A stretch of DNA of 64,000 nucleotides from positions 80,446,384-80,510,383 of the forward strand of contig CM043944.1 in NCBI GenBank assembly GCA_014529385.2. Direction: 5' to 3'. The notes under the pieces were generated by a model that had not been told where the DNA came from, searched no databases, and saw only the letters and a list, made by a program, of their open reading frames with translations. Source of the stretch: Adiantum capillus-veneris (taxonomy: Eukaryota > Streptophyta > Polypodiopsida > Polypodiales > Pteridaceae). The position numbers were made by a program, and so were the translations under genes. Position 1 is the first letter of the stretch. Each line of letters opens with the position of its first letter. Shown here piece by piece: positions 45,096-55,217 of this stretch.

Positions 45096-46577
45096 GTTGA
45101 GAGAGAAGTGCAGGTCATCATGGTGGCAACAGCTGTCAAGCAACCGAGATACCGAGGATTGGAGTCATTGGCTCCCATTATTGGCTACATTTTGGAGGGT
45201 GAGTTTCCACAAGACTTCACGAAGGCTCAGAAGAGGAGACTCATGAAGAAGGCAAGTTTCTATCTCTTCCTAGAAGGCTCCCTCTATCAAAAAGGGAAGG
45301 ATCAAGTGTGCAGAAGAGTACCAACTATCGAGGAAATTCTAGCCATTCTAAAAGGTTTGCATGAAGAGGCATGTGGTGGTCATTTTGCCCAAGAATCAAC
45401 TGTGAAGAAGATTTTGCTTGCGGGGTATGTTTGGCCAAGCTTGCATGTGGATGTTCAACATTGGTGTAAAAGCTGTCACAATTGTCAGATAAATGGAAAT
45501 AGAAGGTTGGTGCATGGCCCGAGGCAAATAGTTCTTGCAAATGGACCCTTTGAAAAGTGGGGCATTGATGCTATGGGTCCTCTGCCTAGGACAAAAAATG
45601 GTAAACTCTACATTCTAGTGGCTGTAGACTATATGACTATGTGGGTGGAAGCTCAAAGTGTGGCAAGAGTGAATGAGAGGACAGTTAGCAAGTTTGTGTA
45701 CACTCACATTTGTTGCAGATTTGGCACACCTTTGGAGATTGTTTCTGATAATGGTCCAGGGTTTAGGAAGGGCTTGCTCACAGAAGTTTGTGAAGAGCTT
45801 CACATTCTACATCGTCATAGCACACCATACTACCCACAGTCAAATGGTTTGGTGGAGAAGGCTAATGGTGTCATTGCAGAAATCATTAGAAAGATGGTGC
45901 AAAACAAGACAAAATTATGGGATGACTTCTTGAATGGTGCCTTGTGGGCATATCGAACCACATATAGGGAAGCCACGGAATTCACACCATTTCACTTGGT
46001 CTATGGTCAAGAGGCTTTGCAGCCTATCGAGCTCAACATTCCAACAATGCGACTTCATGGCAAAGGAGCACAAGATGATCAAGAGGTATGGATGGATCGA
46101 CTTCTTACGTTAGTGGAGCTTGAGTGGAAAAGAGAAGCAGCATACGACTGCTACAAGAGGAAAGCCGCACAAGCGAAAGAAACGCACGACAAGAAACTGA
46201 AGGTCAAAGGCATCAAGGAAGGAGAGCTTGTGCTAAGGTATGACAATGGACTTGACAATCATTTTGATGCCAAGTTTGAAACTAGATGGCAAGGGCTATA
46301 CATAGTCAAGAAGGCTTTCAATTCAAGTTACTATCAACTTATGGACTTGAATGGGAAAGAGCACTCCAGGAAGGTAAACGGCTATCGCTTGAAGCCTTAC
46401 TTGAGTCGCCTTCTACCAAAGGATCTACCAGAGCAAAAGGCAACTATCTCATGTAAGTATTGTTTCATGAAGCATGAGTGTAACACAAACCAAAATTCCA
46501 AGGGGCCAAACAATGAAGATCTTGTCAAAGACTCTGAAGCACTCTCTTTGGAAAAGATGCTCTATGATGGTACATGA
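45093..46577 (+). CDS. Element E integrase, intact domain
   Basis: About 490 codons. The HHCC zinc module has HEEACGGHFAQESTVKKIL and CHNCQ. The DDE core has GIDAMGPLPRTKNGKLYILV, EIVSDNGPGF and PQSNGLVEKAN, all three catalytic residues present. The C-terminal domain has IKEGELVLRYDNGLDNHFDA and RWQGLYIVKKAFNSSYYQL. It inserts element cDNA in the nucleus. The frame is detached from the upstream RNase H by a 1-bp change, so it cannot be made as part of the polyprotein in this copy. Confidence 0.88.
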   Translation, partial: CVEREVQVIMVATAVKQPRYRGLESLAPIIGYILEGEFPQDFTKAQKRRLMKKASFYLFLEGSLYQKGKDQVCRRVPTIEEILAILKGLHEEACGGHFAQESTVKKILLAGYVWPSLHVDVQHWCKSCHNCQINGNRRLVHGPRQIVLANGPFEKWGIDAMGPLPRTKNGKLYILVAVDYMTMWVEAQSVARVNERTVSKFVYTHICCRFGTPLEIVSDNGPGFRKGLLTEVCEELHILHRHSTPYYPQSNGLVEKANGVIAEIIRKMVQNKTKLWDDFLNGALWAYRTTYREATEFTPFHLVYGQEALQPIELNIPTMRLHGKGAQDDQEVWMDRLLTLVELEWKREAAYDCYKRKAAQAKETHDKKLKVKGIKEGELVLRYDNGLDNHFDAKFETRWQGLYIVKKAFNSSYYQLMDLNGKEHSRKVNGYRLKPYLSRLLPKDLPEQKATISCKYCFMKHECNTNQNSKGPNNEDLVKDSEALSLEKMLYDGT

Positions 46578-46592
46578 ATATACCATCATCCT

Positions 46593-46606
46593 GGGGGAGG
46601 GCTTAT
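46593..46606 (+). other. Polypurine tract of element E
   Basis: TGGGGGAGGGCTTA lies directly before the 3' LTR start TGATAGC. It has the expected position and composition for plus-strand priming. Confidence 0.75.
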
Positions 46607-49258
46607 GATAGCTGTTTTTCGGCTCTCCATAATTGCCATAGTAAGTTACTCCACCCTACCAAATTCACCCAAACGCTATGGCTATCCCTACCATTTCACT
46701 GTACATAGACATGTGTGAGTTAGGGGGCTTTTCCCATATCTTCTTAAAAACCCTCAGCTAGCTAGTCACTGGGCTAGTTGAGCTAACAAAAAAAAAAAAA
46801 GTATATTATGGCCTCTTTGTGTGTAAATATTTCATTGTATATATGGCCTAAATATAGGGATTTTTTATAATTATTTTGGTATTTTATTTAAATATTCTAC
46901 TTAGGTGTGTGTTTTATTAAACCTATGTACACCTTCTTTCATTCTCTTACACCATAATTATATTTTTTGCCAATATTGTACATACTCTAACCTTATATTT
47001 TTCCTTTATACAAATCACTCCCACATTTTCACCCTCACCCTCGTGAAAACAAAAAATTGATTTCTACTCATTGGTTACTTTTATTAAATTATTTACTTGC
47101 ATACCTTTTTTTCTTTCACCCAAAATAATTCAAGGAGGGACCATATCATATGATTCCAATATCTTTCCATATCCATAACTCCTCCATATTTTTATTATTA
47201 TTTTTACTCATTATTCTAACACCATGTGCTCATTGAGCTAAAGTCCATGAATAGTCCATACACTAGTCCCACCATGTATATATTTCTTTATTCACCAATA
47301 ATCCTCCTCCATGCATGGGTCAAGGGCAACATGGATGCTTTGTATTATAATATGACAAAGGAGGGGCTCACTCTTGGATGCATTGTACAAATTCAACAAA
47401 GTAGGGGGCCACTAAAAGACTTTTGCAGGCATAAAAAACAGGCTTTTTGGTGAGAATTTTGGCACCTATCTCCACTCTGAATTTGGAGCGGTGGTCAAAA
47501 GAGAAAATGTAGCCCACGCTCTGAATAATCACCTCAAATGTTTTCATGATTTTTGGAGCTACCAACGGTGAGATATGATTTTTTGAGTGGACCCCAATCT
47601 GCCCACTTTTTTCACAAGTAGCCCATAGTCTTCTCTCACCCTTCCACACACCTACTCACTCTTACACATCCCTCCCTCTCCTTCCCTCACTCAAACCTGC
47701 AATCTCCATGGCTTCTCCCACCCTCTTCACCATTACCCTTCTCTCTCATCCCTATAGTTCTTTTATGAACCTCTACATACATACACCCTCTCCATGTCTC
47801 TCTCTATTGCTTCTATGTTACAATTTCATTTACCTCTCCTAAAAATATCTAAAATTCAGTATCTTAACCATGATAAATTCTGCAAATTGAGGATTTTTCA
47901 TCAACAAATCCTCTTTTCATCGTGGTGGTCAACCGTGGCGGCGGTGTAAAGAAGCGAAGAAGAAGAAGAAGACCAGCGGTCATTTTTTCCACAATCTACA
48001 CAAGGGTGAGTTCAAGCTTCTTCAAAGCTTCACCATCTCAATGGTTCTCTTTTAATTCACCCCTATAATTCCTTCATCAAATCAACTCACTCTACCCATT
48101 GTAAATGTAACATTAACTTTCTAGTGATTACTAACGACTAACATACTAACACAAAATAGCATTGACCTAACCATAAAAGACACCTCACCTCAAGACATGT
48201 GTATAGTAACACACTCTCTCTCTCTCTCTTTCTCTCTGCTTACTTACTTTCACCTTATCTACCATCAATAATGCTCTCTTTTGAGCCCACACCCATGACT
48301 CAAGCAGACAAAGAAGGCCCGCAATGTTTTGATATTTAAAAAAATCATAATCCTGATTTGTTAGCTTGTAAATTAGGATTTCCAATAATCTTTATGAGGG
48401 GTCTCCAACCTATAAATAGGCCCCTCTCCTTCTTGTAAAACAACCTCCAACATTTCACATAGCACCCCAACACTCTATGTGTGAGGAGAGACTTAGTTGT
48501 AGCAACCACTTGTGAGCTTCACTCTTGGTGTGAGAGAAGCCTTCAAGCTACACATTGCAAGTGAGAGAGCGTGAGTTCCACAAATCTCAAAACCACTATT
48601 GTATATGCTCCTTCATCATCAATAAATTGAGGTTTGGTGCATCAAAGGCGTGATTCGACGTTCAAATCTTCGTCCTTCCATTTGTGCAATACGGTTTGGT
48701 GAATTCAAGGTGAATTGTGTATTTTGAGTTTTTATCGGTTGATCTTGATTTTAGGAAGTGTTTTAGTGTGTTTTTTATTGCCAATTTTGTGTCCATTGTA
48801 AGAGGGTATTGTGGTGAGAGGTCTCCCACACCCTAAGACAGTGTGTGTGTGTTTTGGCAATGTTTAGCAATCACTAAGCATTGAGTGAGTTTTTGTACAA
48901 GCTCTACGATAGCATCATAACAAACCATCTCCATTTGCACGTCACAAATAAGGTATTACGCAAGATCCTTTTCTCTCTCTCTTCCCTTTGCTCTAGCTCT
49001 CTCTGGTCCATTTTGTTTGTGTGTTGGTGTGAGGTTGCTTGTGTGTGTTGTGTGGTGCATCTTCTTGGTTGTACCAAAATCTCTCTTGCGTCCTAGTTCG
49101 CATACCATAACTAGGTGGTGCCCCTATCTTGTTTGGGTTTGGCTGTGGGTTTGTTGTTTTGTTGTGCTTATGGTTGCCCCAGCCCCAGTTGAGCAGCACG
49201 GGAGCCTTGAGGGGTGTTTAGAGGTCGCCTTTCTTGTTGCCCGCCCCGGACCGCCTCA
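46607..49258 (+). repeat. 3' LTR of element E (2.65 kb)
   Basis: It begins TGATAGCTG and ends CCGCCTCA, followed by the target duplicate ACGT. It holds the ~340 bp missing from the 5' LTR. Point differences to the 5' LTR are scattered, so the insertion is not very recent. Confidence 0.92.
48411..48419 (+). promoter_or_regulatory. TATA box of the E 3' LTR
   Basis: TATAAATAG in the same context as in the 5' LTR. It would drive transcription into D sequence to the right. Confidence 0.6.
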
Positions 49259-49479
49259 ACGTATCTCCAAGTGGAGCAGTAAAATTGTCCACCCTAGGTG
49301 GTGAACCAATGGCTAATTGGATTAGTGGATGTTGTTTAAAGAAATACAATTTGCCACTAACCAATGAATTGCTAGAGAGAATGCATGCAGCCAAACAAAG
49401 GAAGATCAAGCGACAACAGGTTATTGATGAAGCCCAAGAGGAGGCTAGACTTCGGTACTCAAGCGTAAAGCTGCTCTGA
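49259..49479 (+). pseudogene. Element D integrase C-terminal domain, right of E
   Basis: It resumes the D frame: VSPSGAVKLSTLGGEPMANW, ISGCCLKKYNLPLTNELLER, KQRKIKRQQVIDEAQEEARL. A frame change near 49475 leads into KRKAALKNQQIPIPINTLEI, so the polyprotein goes on rather than ending here. Confidence 0.75.
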
Positions 49480-50649
49480 AGAATCAACAGATACCGATTC
49501 CCATCAACACTTTGGAAATAGATGATCGACAATGGGAATTACCCAAAGACGCAGTTTCAACAGATGACGACTGGTTAGATGGAATGGATCTACGCATCAA
49601 AGTACAGCTTAATAATCAATAGCACCAATACTTTGGTAGACACATAAGCTAGAGTGAATGCAGTCAGTTACTCCACATACAAGAAGGCAACAAGTCAAGC
49701 ATTGACAACAGGAATAGCGACAGTCAAAGAATGCAACAAGAATCCAACTCCAACATTGGGAGTAGTCAAGTTGAATGTGGTAGTACATGGATATTCATGT
49801 CCGCATGAGTTTGTATGCTTGCCAGATGAACACATGAATGAGACGATGATTCTTGACATTCCTTGGATGCGTACATACAAAGTAGTACCAGATTGGGACA
49901 TGAATCAGCTAAAGCTATCACCTAAAGGAGGGCAACTCATTGTTCCAGTTGCACCAAGCAAGGAGGAATGGAAAAGATGCAATCAGAAGACCAATCCACG
50001 AAGAAAATCTTCTCCATCTCCATGACAAACAAACGCTACAAGTAGCATTCAAGGAGTCAGGAAAATTTGGGTACCAAAAGCACAACTTAAGGATAAACCA
50101 AATCAGATCTGGGTACCTAAAACTTCACCGAAGAAACATAAGACGGTTCCAAGGATTCGAACACAGAATCGAGCATCTACGAGCAAGGAACCTAACAGGA
50201 AAAGGTTTTGGAGGAAAAAAGAGCACTTATCTTCTCCACAGCTCGCGAAACAAATCGAGCAGTGGCGAGTAAAGTCTCAACAGACTCCAACACACCATGC
50301 AGCACCAAGCCGACCATGCTACCAATGGCGCAAAAAATCTCGACAACAGTCTAACGTGCTACCAATAGCTCAAGCAATCAGCGTGTTAAAACACCCTAAT
50401 GGTACAATCAAACAGAGAGCACAAAAGCTACAGGATTTTCTCTTTAAAAGACATCAACAGCAAACCTCGACATCGGAAACCCTTGAGTTATTTACTCAAG
50501 ACCCAGATCTTGCACATCATATTGGTTTGAATTGCATTGATCTTGATATCATGGTAGAGCCAATCACGGTGATGCATAGACACAATTGTTCAACCCATGC
50601 ACGCAGTCGTCCCGGAGTACGCCATCTAGGAGGGGTGGAAGGGCACTAA
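49480..50649 (+). pseudogene. Element D second retropepsin-like domain (PR2) and basic tail
   Basis: After KDAVSTDDDWLDGMDLRIKV comes NTLVDT, a TAA (49645) where Gly is expected, then ARVNAVSYSTYKKA: a D-T-G-A retropepsin active site with Gly mutated to a stop. About 70 residues later MILDIPWMRTYKVVPDWDMN matches the C-terminal ILG.PW...DW block of retropepsins. Past a TGA at 50023 the frame continues as a basic tail with two IWVPK repeats and ends at 50649. This retropepsin is distinct from PR1 (33563) and lies after integrase. It could instead be an unrelated fragment, but I see no junction. Confidence 0.6.
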
Positions 50650-53340
50650 GTACTAAGTAATCAAGGGCAATGTTTGAAGAGGGAGGAAAAAGTTCCATGT
50701 TAACGTGTGATATTTTGCAAAATTACCTAATAATGCCCTTATAATTCATCGACAAGGGAAAATTCATTGATAATATCTTCTCGATGAGTGTAAATAGTGT
50801 ATATACTATCAGAAAATCATCAAAAATAGTCCCTTTTTGGGTATTTTTTATCATTTTTGTTGATAAGGAGGATTAAAAATGGAGAAATCCAACAAAAAAC
50901 AATAAAGCTGTGTTTTTCAAGTGATTTTCTTAATTATTGGATTTTTACTTTACTTTTTTAGAGAATTTTGCTATTTTCTTTTATTTTTTCAAATAAACAG
51001 GTCAAAATTAATAACAAATAGCAATAAAGCTCATATGGAAAAATTGAAGGCACGATGGTGATCAAAAGGACAAGGCGGACAAGCACAAAAATTTTCAACA
51101 AAATCAGAAGACGGAAGCGGGAAGCCTAAATTAGGCGGCTGGGCCTACTTTTGCAAAATTCTTGCAGAATGAGCTACAGGAATCCGATCAGGGAAATTTT
51201 TGAGTCTAACATAGATTTCACAGCCTAGTAGAACTAACGGGGGAATCTGGGAAAATTTGGTTCGGGAAGTCCAAGTATAGATATCCAGGGTAGGCTAAAA
51301 CCACCTCATTTCCACTTGGAGCCTTTGCAGAGAGAGTTTTCGGCTTCTTTCGCGTGTCATTTTCGGAGCCCACAGTTGATCTTTTTCAGCGCCGTCTCAC
51401 ACGAGACATGAGGGATAAGTTCTTTACTCGATAATGTTCCATTTTGTACGGCCGGTAGGTAGTCTAAAGCCTTAGAAAAAACCCTAGAAATCGAGCAGTG
51501 CACGAAGACCTACGACCTAAAACTGACCATAGCGGCCTGCCAACTTGACCAAATCAGACACGATTTGAACCATAGCATGCCCTAACATAATAGAACCTTT
51601 CTATACCATCAAATGACCATTCGGCTGGGGTCAAGGGGTCCCCAGTGGAAAAGTTAGGGTTTTTAGCAAATGCCAGAATTCCGACCTGACTCCACAGATG
51701 TCTTGCTAATGAGGTCCATATACAATGTATATGATTGGTTTGGTGAAATCCATCAAGAAAAGCCCTCGAAAAGCAAAAAACGGCTCGAAGGTGACAAAGC
51801 GTCAAATTCGACATACGAGTCCAAACTGACTCCAAATGAGTCATAATTGGGCAAGTAGCTTCACGACTATGTTACGGACAAGTCCAAAGCCTCAAAGGTG
51901 ACCGACCAACCCAACAGACAGAGTAATCACAAAAAACGATGATTTCAGAGTCGACATATCACAAAGTGATGCCAGCATGAGCAAACTTGACCAAATTCAA
52001 TTTAGGACTTGTATTAGGTGTATGAAACATGTTCAGGTCAAAATTTGTGAGATTTGAAAAGTTTTTGTCACTAATGTAAATAATCGCGATTATTTACTTT
52101 TGCATGATTTTTGCTTGAAAATTGTCGAATCACCTCACCCATCATGTGTACACACCTATTACATGCCAAAAATCAAGTATGAGCCAAAATGACCACCCAT
52201 TACTTGTAAAATTGCCAAAAAACGCAAAGAAGTCCTTGCAAGCCAAAATCCGGGTTATGAACAACTTTTCTTGATCCAAATCACCTGATATCTCATACCC
52301 AAGGTCTATACCATACCTAGAACCAATTTATGCCAAAAAATATCAATTTTGGAAGAAAAGTTAATAATCGCGATTATTTACTTTTTGGTCAAAACTGAAG
52401 AATCCAAAGCACATGTCATACATCCAAAGTACATGTTGTATAAGCCCACTAGCCAACTTTGAATCAATTTGGAGTTCAAAATCTCAAATTTCCTTTATAT
52501 CTACTGTTTCAGAGACCTAAAGCCAAAATCTGGTACCATTTTCAACCTGTGCATCCAAATGAGCCCATACTTCATTCAGAGCATGTATTTGGCATATACT
52601 TTAAGCCTATAAAGCCAAATTTGCAAGAAGTTGAAAATATCCTCTGCTGTAAATTCGCTATTATTTACTTTGGTTGCAAAATTTTGTATTGACCATACAG
52701 TTTTGTTCCTTGCATGATTTTATGCATCTTTGCTTGTTCAAAAAATTAATTTGAAGCAATCTGGACCAGATTATCAGCATTTCAGTCTAAAAGAACATTC
52801 CAAAGAAAAATCTGACAACTCTGCTAAGTTTGCACTCTATTCATTGAACAGGAGCAATGCAACATTAGGAAAAATATGAACCCTCTAGGGGCCCTTTGGG
52901 ATTAAGGTTAATTAGAGGCCAGCCAATGAGAAGAGGGTGGTGGACACACTCTATGCCCTCAAAAATGTAGGGGGACAAAGTAGTCTTACACTTCTTAAAT
53001 GGGCCCTTACGTAGTGAGAAGGTGGGGTGGGGGGGTGGTGGGTGGGCCATATGGAACCTCCAACTTCCCTCCTTTTTTATCCGGTTTTGAAAAAATCCCA
53101 AAAATTTGAAATTTTTCAAAATTTTCAAAACTCAAATTTCATCTTCTGAAAACCCCCCTAAAACTATTTTATGGTCAAAAAAGCATTTTTTGATCTCAAA
53201 AAGTCAAAACGTGCGTCCAAAATCCCTAAAATTCAAATTTTTAAAAAAACTTTTAAAAAATCTTTTTTTGCTATCCAAAGATCCCCCAAAAGTAGTTATT
53301 AGGCAAAAAGTGATTTTCTCTCTCTAGAACCCCTTTTCCA
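50650..53340 (+). repeat. 3' flank of element D (probable LTR/UTR), no genes
   Basis: A purine-rich GGAGGGGTGGAAGGGCAC at 50629-50646 could be the D polypurine tract. The following 2.7 kb is AT-rich and lacks credible frames. It contains the palindrome series at 52076-52671, as on the left flank. The last part (53090-53340) is poly-A/T rich. Confidence 0.45.
52076..52671. repeat. Three copies of the same palindrome, 284-290 bp apart
   Basis: Copies at 52076 (perfect, TAAATAATCGCGATTATTTA within it), 52360 (one mismatch) and about 52649 (degenerate, TTCGCTATTATTTAC). Each is followed by ACTTT(T)TG or similar. The spacing matches the left-flank series. Confidence 0.78.
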
Positions 53341-53444
53341 ACCCCTCCTTGGTTGCAACCATCACACTCATCCTCTACTCCTACACTCTCTCTCTCTACA
53401 CCATCTCCATTGCTGCAGCAAGGAAGCTCCTCTCTCCTCCCCTA

Positions 53445-53545
53445 CCACCTTCCATTGCCACACCAAGCAAGGGTTATCCACCTTCTCCTCCCAGTGCCAC
53501 ACCAAGCAAGGGTTGTCCACCTTCTCCTCCCATTGCCACAAGGGT
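53445..53545 (+). repeat. Short tandem repeat, ~36 bp unit, about 2.5 copies
   Basis: The unit GCCACACCAAGCAAGGGTT plus TCCACCTTCTCCTCCC repeats from 53445. It lies just upstream of the first gene of the island, likely in its 5' region. Confidence 0.7.
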
Positions 53546-53632
53546 TAACCACTTTCTCATATCACTTTATCCCACCTACATTGTAGCAACAAGCAAGGTT
53601 CTTCTCCTCCTCCTAGTTTGCTTTGCTCAACC

Positions 53633-53937
53633 ATGGCCAACTCTACTTCGCAAAGGCGGCCAAAGGATGAGGTCACAGCACTTGCATGCCACAACACTAG
53701 AGGTGTAGATGATGAGTGGGTGCCACAAGAGTTCACCAAAGGTGCTTGGGTATACATGCAACCATCTGCTGTTGGCCCTCATCGTGTGCGGAATCGTGCA
53801 AACTTGGATCTTCATTGGAAAGGAAAGCTCCTTGGCTTCAAGAACCGCAAAGACAAGGGGACCGTAGCCATTGTGCAACATGTTTTCTCAATGTCAACCA
53901 TGCAATTGCAACAACCACCTCGATTTCCAACACATTG
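53633..53937 (+). CDS. Unrecognised exon-like ORF (gene island, first gene)
   Basis: The ATG at 53633 begins MANSTSQRRPKDEVTALACH, then ARG-rich text with EFTKGAWVYMQPSAVG and HWKGKLLGFKNRKDKGTVAI. It stops after PPRFPTHC in front of a perfect 5' splice consensus (T|GTAAGT at 53938). No family is recognised. It may be exon 1 of the gene continuing at 54047, but none of the AG acceptors near 54055-54061 gives an open join, so the two are listed apart. Confidence 0.4.
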
Positions 53938-54046
53938 TAAGTACATGTTTTGAGAATACAAAGCTAGGTGTGAAATCACAGTGTAATGTTATTATGGATT
54001 CATACTTAACATTTGTCATGCATTTATATTCATATTTCCATCCACA

Positions 54047-54973
54047 TTGGTGGAGGAGCAGCCACTGCATAGTCTCTCCGGCACATTCAATTCTATACAT
54101 GCGGATATTGGAGCAATAATGTTCCCACATCTTTGCCCAACCAAACTGGTTCAAAGAAGGATTTTCTTCTATTCTCACTCCTATATTGTCCCTACTTCTA
54201 CACAAGCATTTGGAACGCTTGAACCCATCAAAGTAACTTCCTTATTAAGTATGGAGTGGCCGGTCCCAGATTTGTGGTCGGTAGCATCTTTCAAGCAAAA
54301 GATGATAATGGATGTCCAAAACTCTTTGAAATACTCTAAAGCTTCTAGGTATGTGGGCTTGAGTTGGTGTTTTCCTATTCATTGTTTTGTGCACATTTTT
54401 AAAGAGTTTGGATTTGTGGAGACTACCACAATGCTTGTATGTAAAGATGCGCATTACGAGGAATTAGGAAGGCTTTTAGAAGAGGACTGGGGTTTTGTGG
54501 AGGGCATGCACAACAGGGACCGGTACCGTTGTAAGGTTGGAGCTTCAGGTATTGGAATGCGCTATTTGAAATCCCGCACCTCCTTGTACATACGATTTCA
54601 CTATGATCATTGGATGTGCAAGCTTGGAGTGTGGACTCCCTTACAGAGTGTAGACGGCGCTATTGCAAGCTTTGACATTGCAGTGAAGATTCCCAATGAT
54701 GCTTTGGAGGCAGTCCAAGTGAACAAGCATTGGACTCTCAGTAATGCTCGAGAACATTTGGTTATTATGGGTTTTGAGGCCCTTCAACAAGCACAATTTC
54801 GTTTACAAGGTCACAAGGTGAGAATCCTTCCACCACATTTTCAATACATCATGGTTTGTCGATCATTAGATGCTTATTGTAATGAATGTCCGCAGATTGG
54901 GAAGAGAATGGAAGACAAATTGAAGGTCGAGGAGAACTGGGGGATAGATGGAACTATGCTATCAACCTTATAA
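54047..54973 (+). CDS. Unrecognised ORF, ~285-308 aa (gene island, second exon or gene)
   Basis: An open frame with protein-like composition. The first ATG is at 54119 (MFPHLCPTKLVQRRIFFYSH); the frame is open further left to 53987. Segments include RYVGLSWCFPIHCFVHIFKE, YEELGRLLEEDWGFVEGMHN, FHYDHWMCKLGVWTPLQSVD and EHLVIMGFEALQQAQFRLQG. It contains CNECPQIGKRM near the end. No domain is recognised. It ends at 54973, about 155 bp before the TATA box of the next gene. Confidence 0.5.
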   Translation: MVEEQPLHSLSGTFNSIHADIGAIMFPHLCPTKLVQRRIFFYSHSYIVPTSTQAFGTLEPIKVTSLLSMEWPVPDLWSVASFKQKMIMDVQNSLKYSKASRYVGLSWCFPIHCFVHIFKEFGFVETTTMLVCKDAHYEELGRLLEEDWGFVEGMHNRDRYRCKVGASGIGMRYLKSRTSLYIRFHYDHWMCKLGVWTPLQSVDGAIASFDIAVKIPNDALEAVQVNKHWTLSNAREHLVIMGFEALQQAQFRLQGHKVRILPPHFQYIMVCRSLDAYCNECPQIGKRMEDKLKVEENWGIDGTMLSTL

Positions 54974-55128
54974 CTTTGTAACTCTTGCAATTTTCATATT
55001 GATCCCCGCTATAATCAACATGATTTGCTTCGGCAAATCATGCCTTTGAATATAATTTTTTGCATTGGGATTAGAAATCATTTTTTGGTGAAAGTGCCTT
55101 TTTTTTATGTCTTAAAAAAAGGGTCCAT

Positions 55129-55135
55129 TATAAAA
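55129..55135 (+). promoter_or_regulatory. TATA box of the 499-aa gene
   Basis: TATAAAA followed by GGGGGGCC, 89 bp upstream of the ATG at 55218. A start of transcription near 55160 would leave a ~58-base leader. Confidence 0.6.
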
Positions 55136-55217
55136 GGGGGGCCACCTAACTCATTCACTATTTTCACTTTTGCAACTCTTGATCTCCTCCACTCTCTATC
55201 CACACCCCAGGCTAGAC

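Larger units (their letters stand above)
38364..49258 (+). mobile_element. Element E: full-length Tat-like Ty3/gypsy retrotransposon nested in D
   Basis: 5' LTR 38364-40683, primer site, two small ORFs, gag, pol with dual RNase H and integrase, polypurine tract, 3' LTR 46607-49258. The 4-bp ACGT flanks both ends (38360-38363 and 49259-49262). Joining D across it restores the D reading frame (GPFIIED then VSPSGAVKLS). E is the best copy of the A/C family but has stops at 42002 and 44407, a 1-bp deletion near 42300 and a frame change near 45095. Confidence 0.93.

Noticed and set aside
30287-50649. Integrated plant pararetrovirus as the source of element D
   Set aside because: D has zinc modules, a DDE integrase core and an integrase C-terminal domain, which pararetroviruses lack; no movement-protein motif was seen.
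27678-53340. A confident LTR pair for element D
   Set aside because: Both flanks share the palindrome series and style, but I could not align their ends by eye, and no matching TG...CA termini were found.
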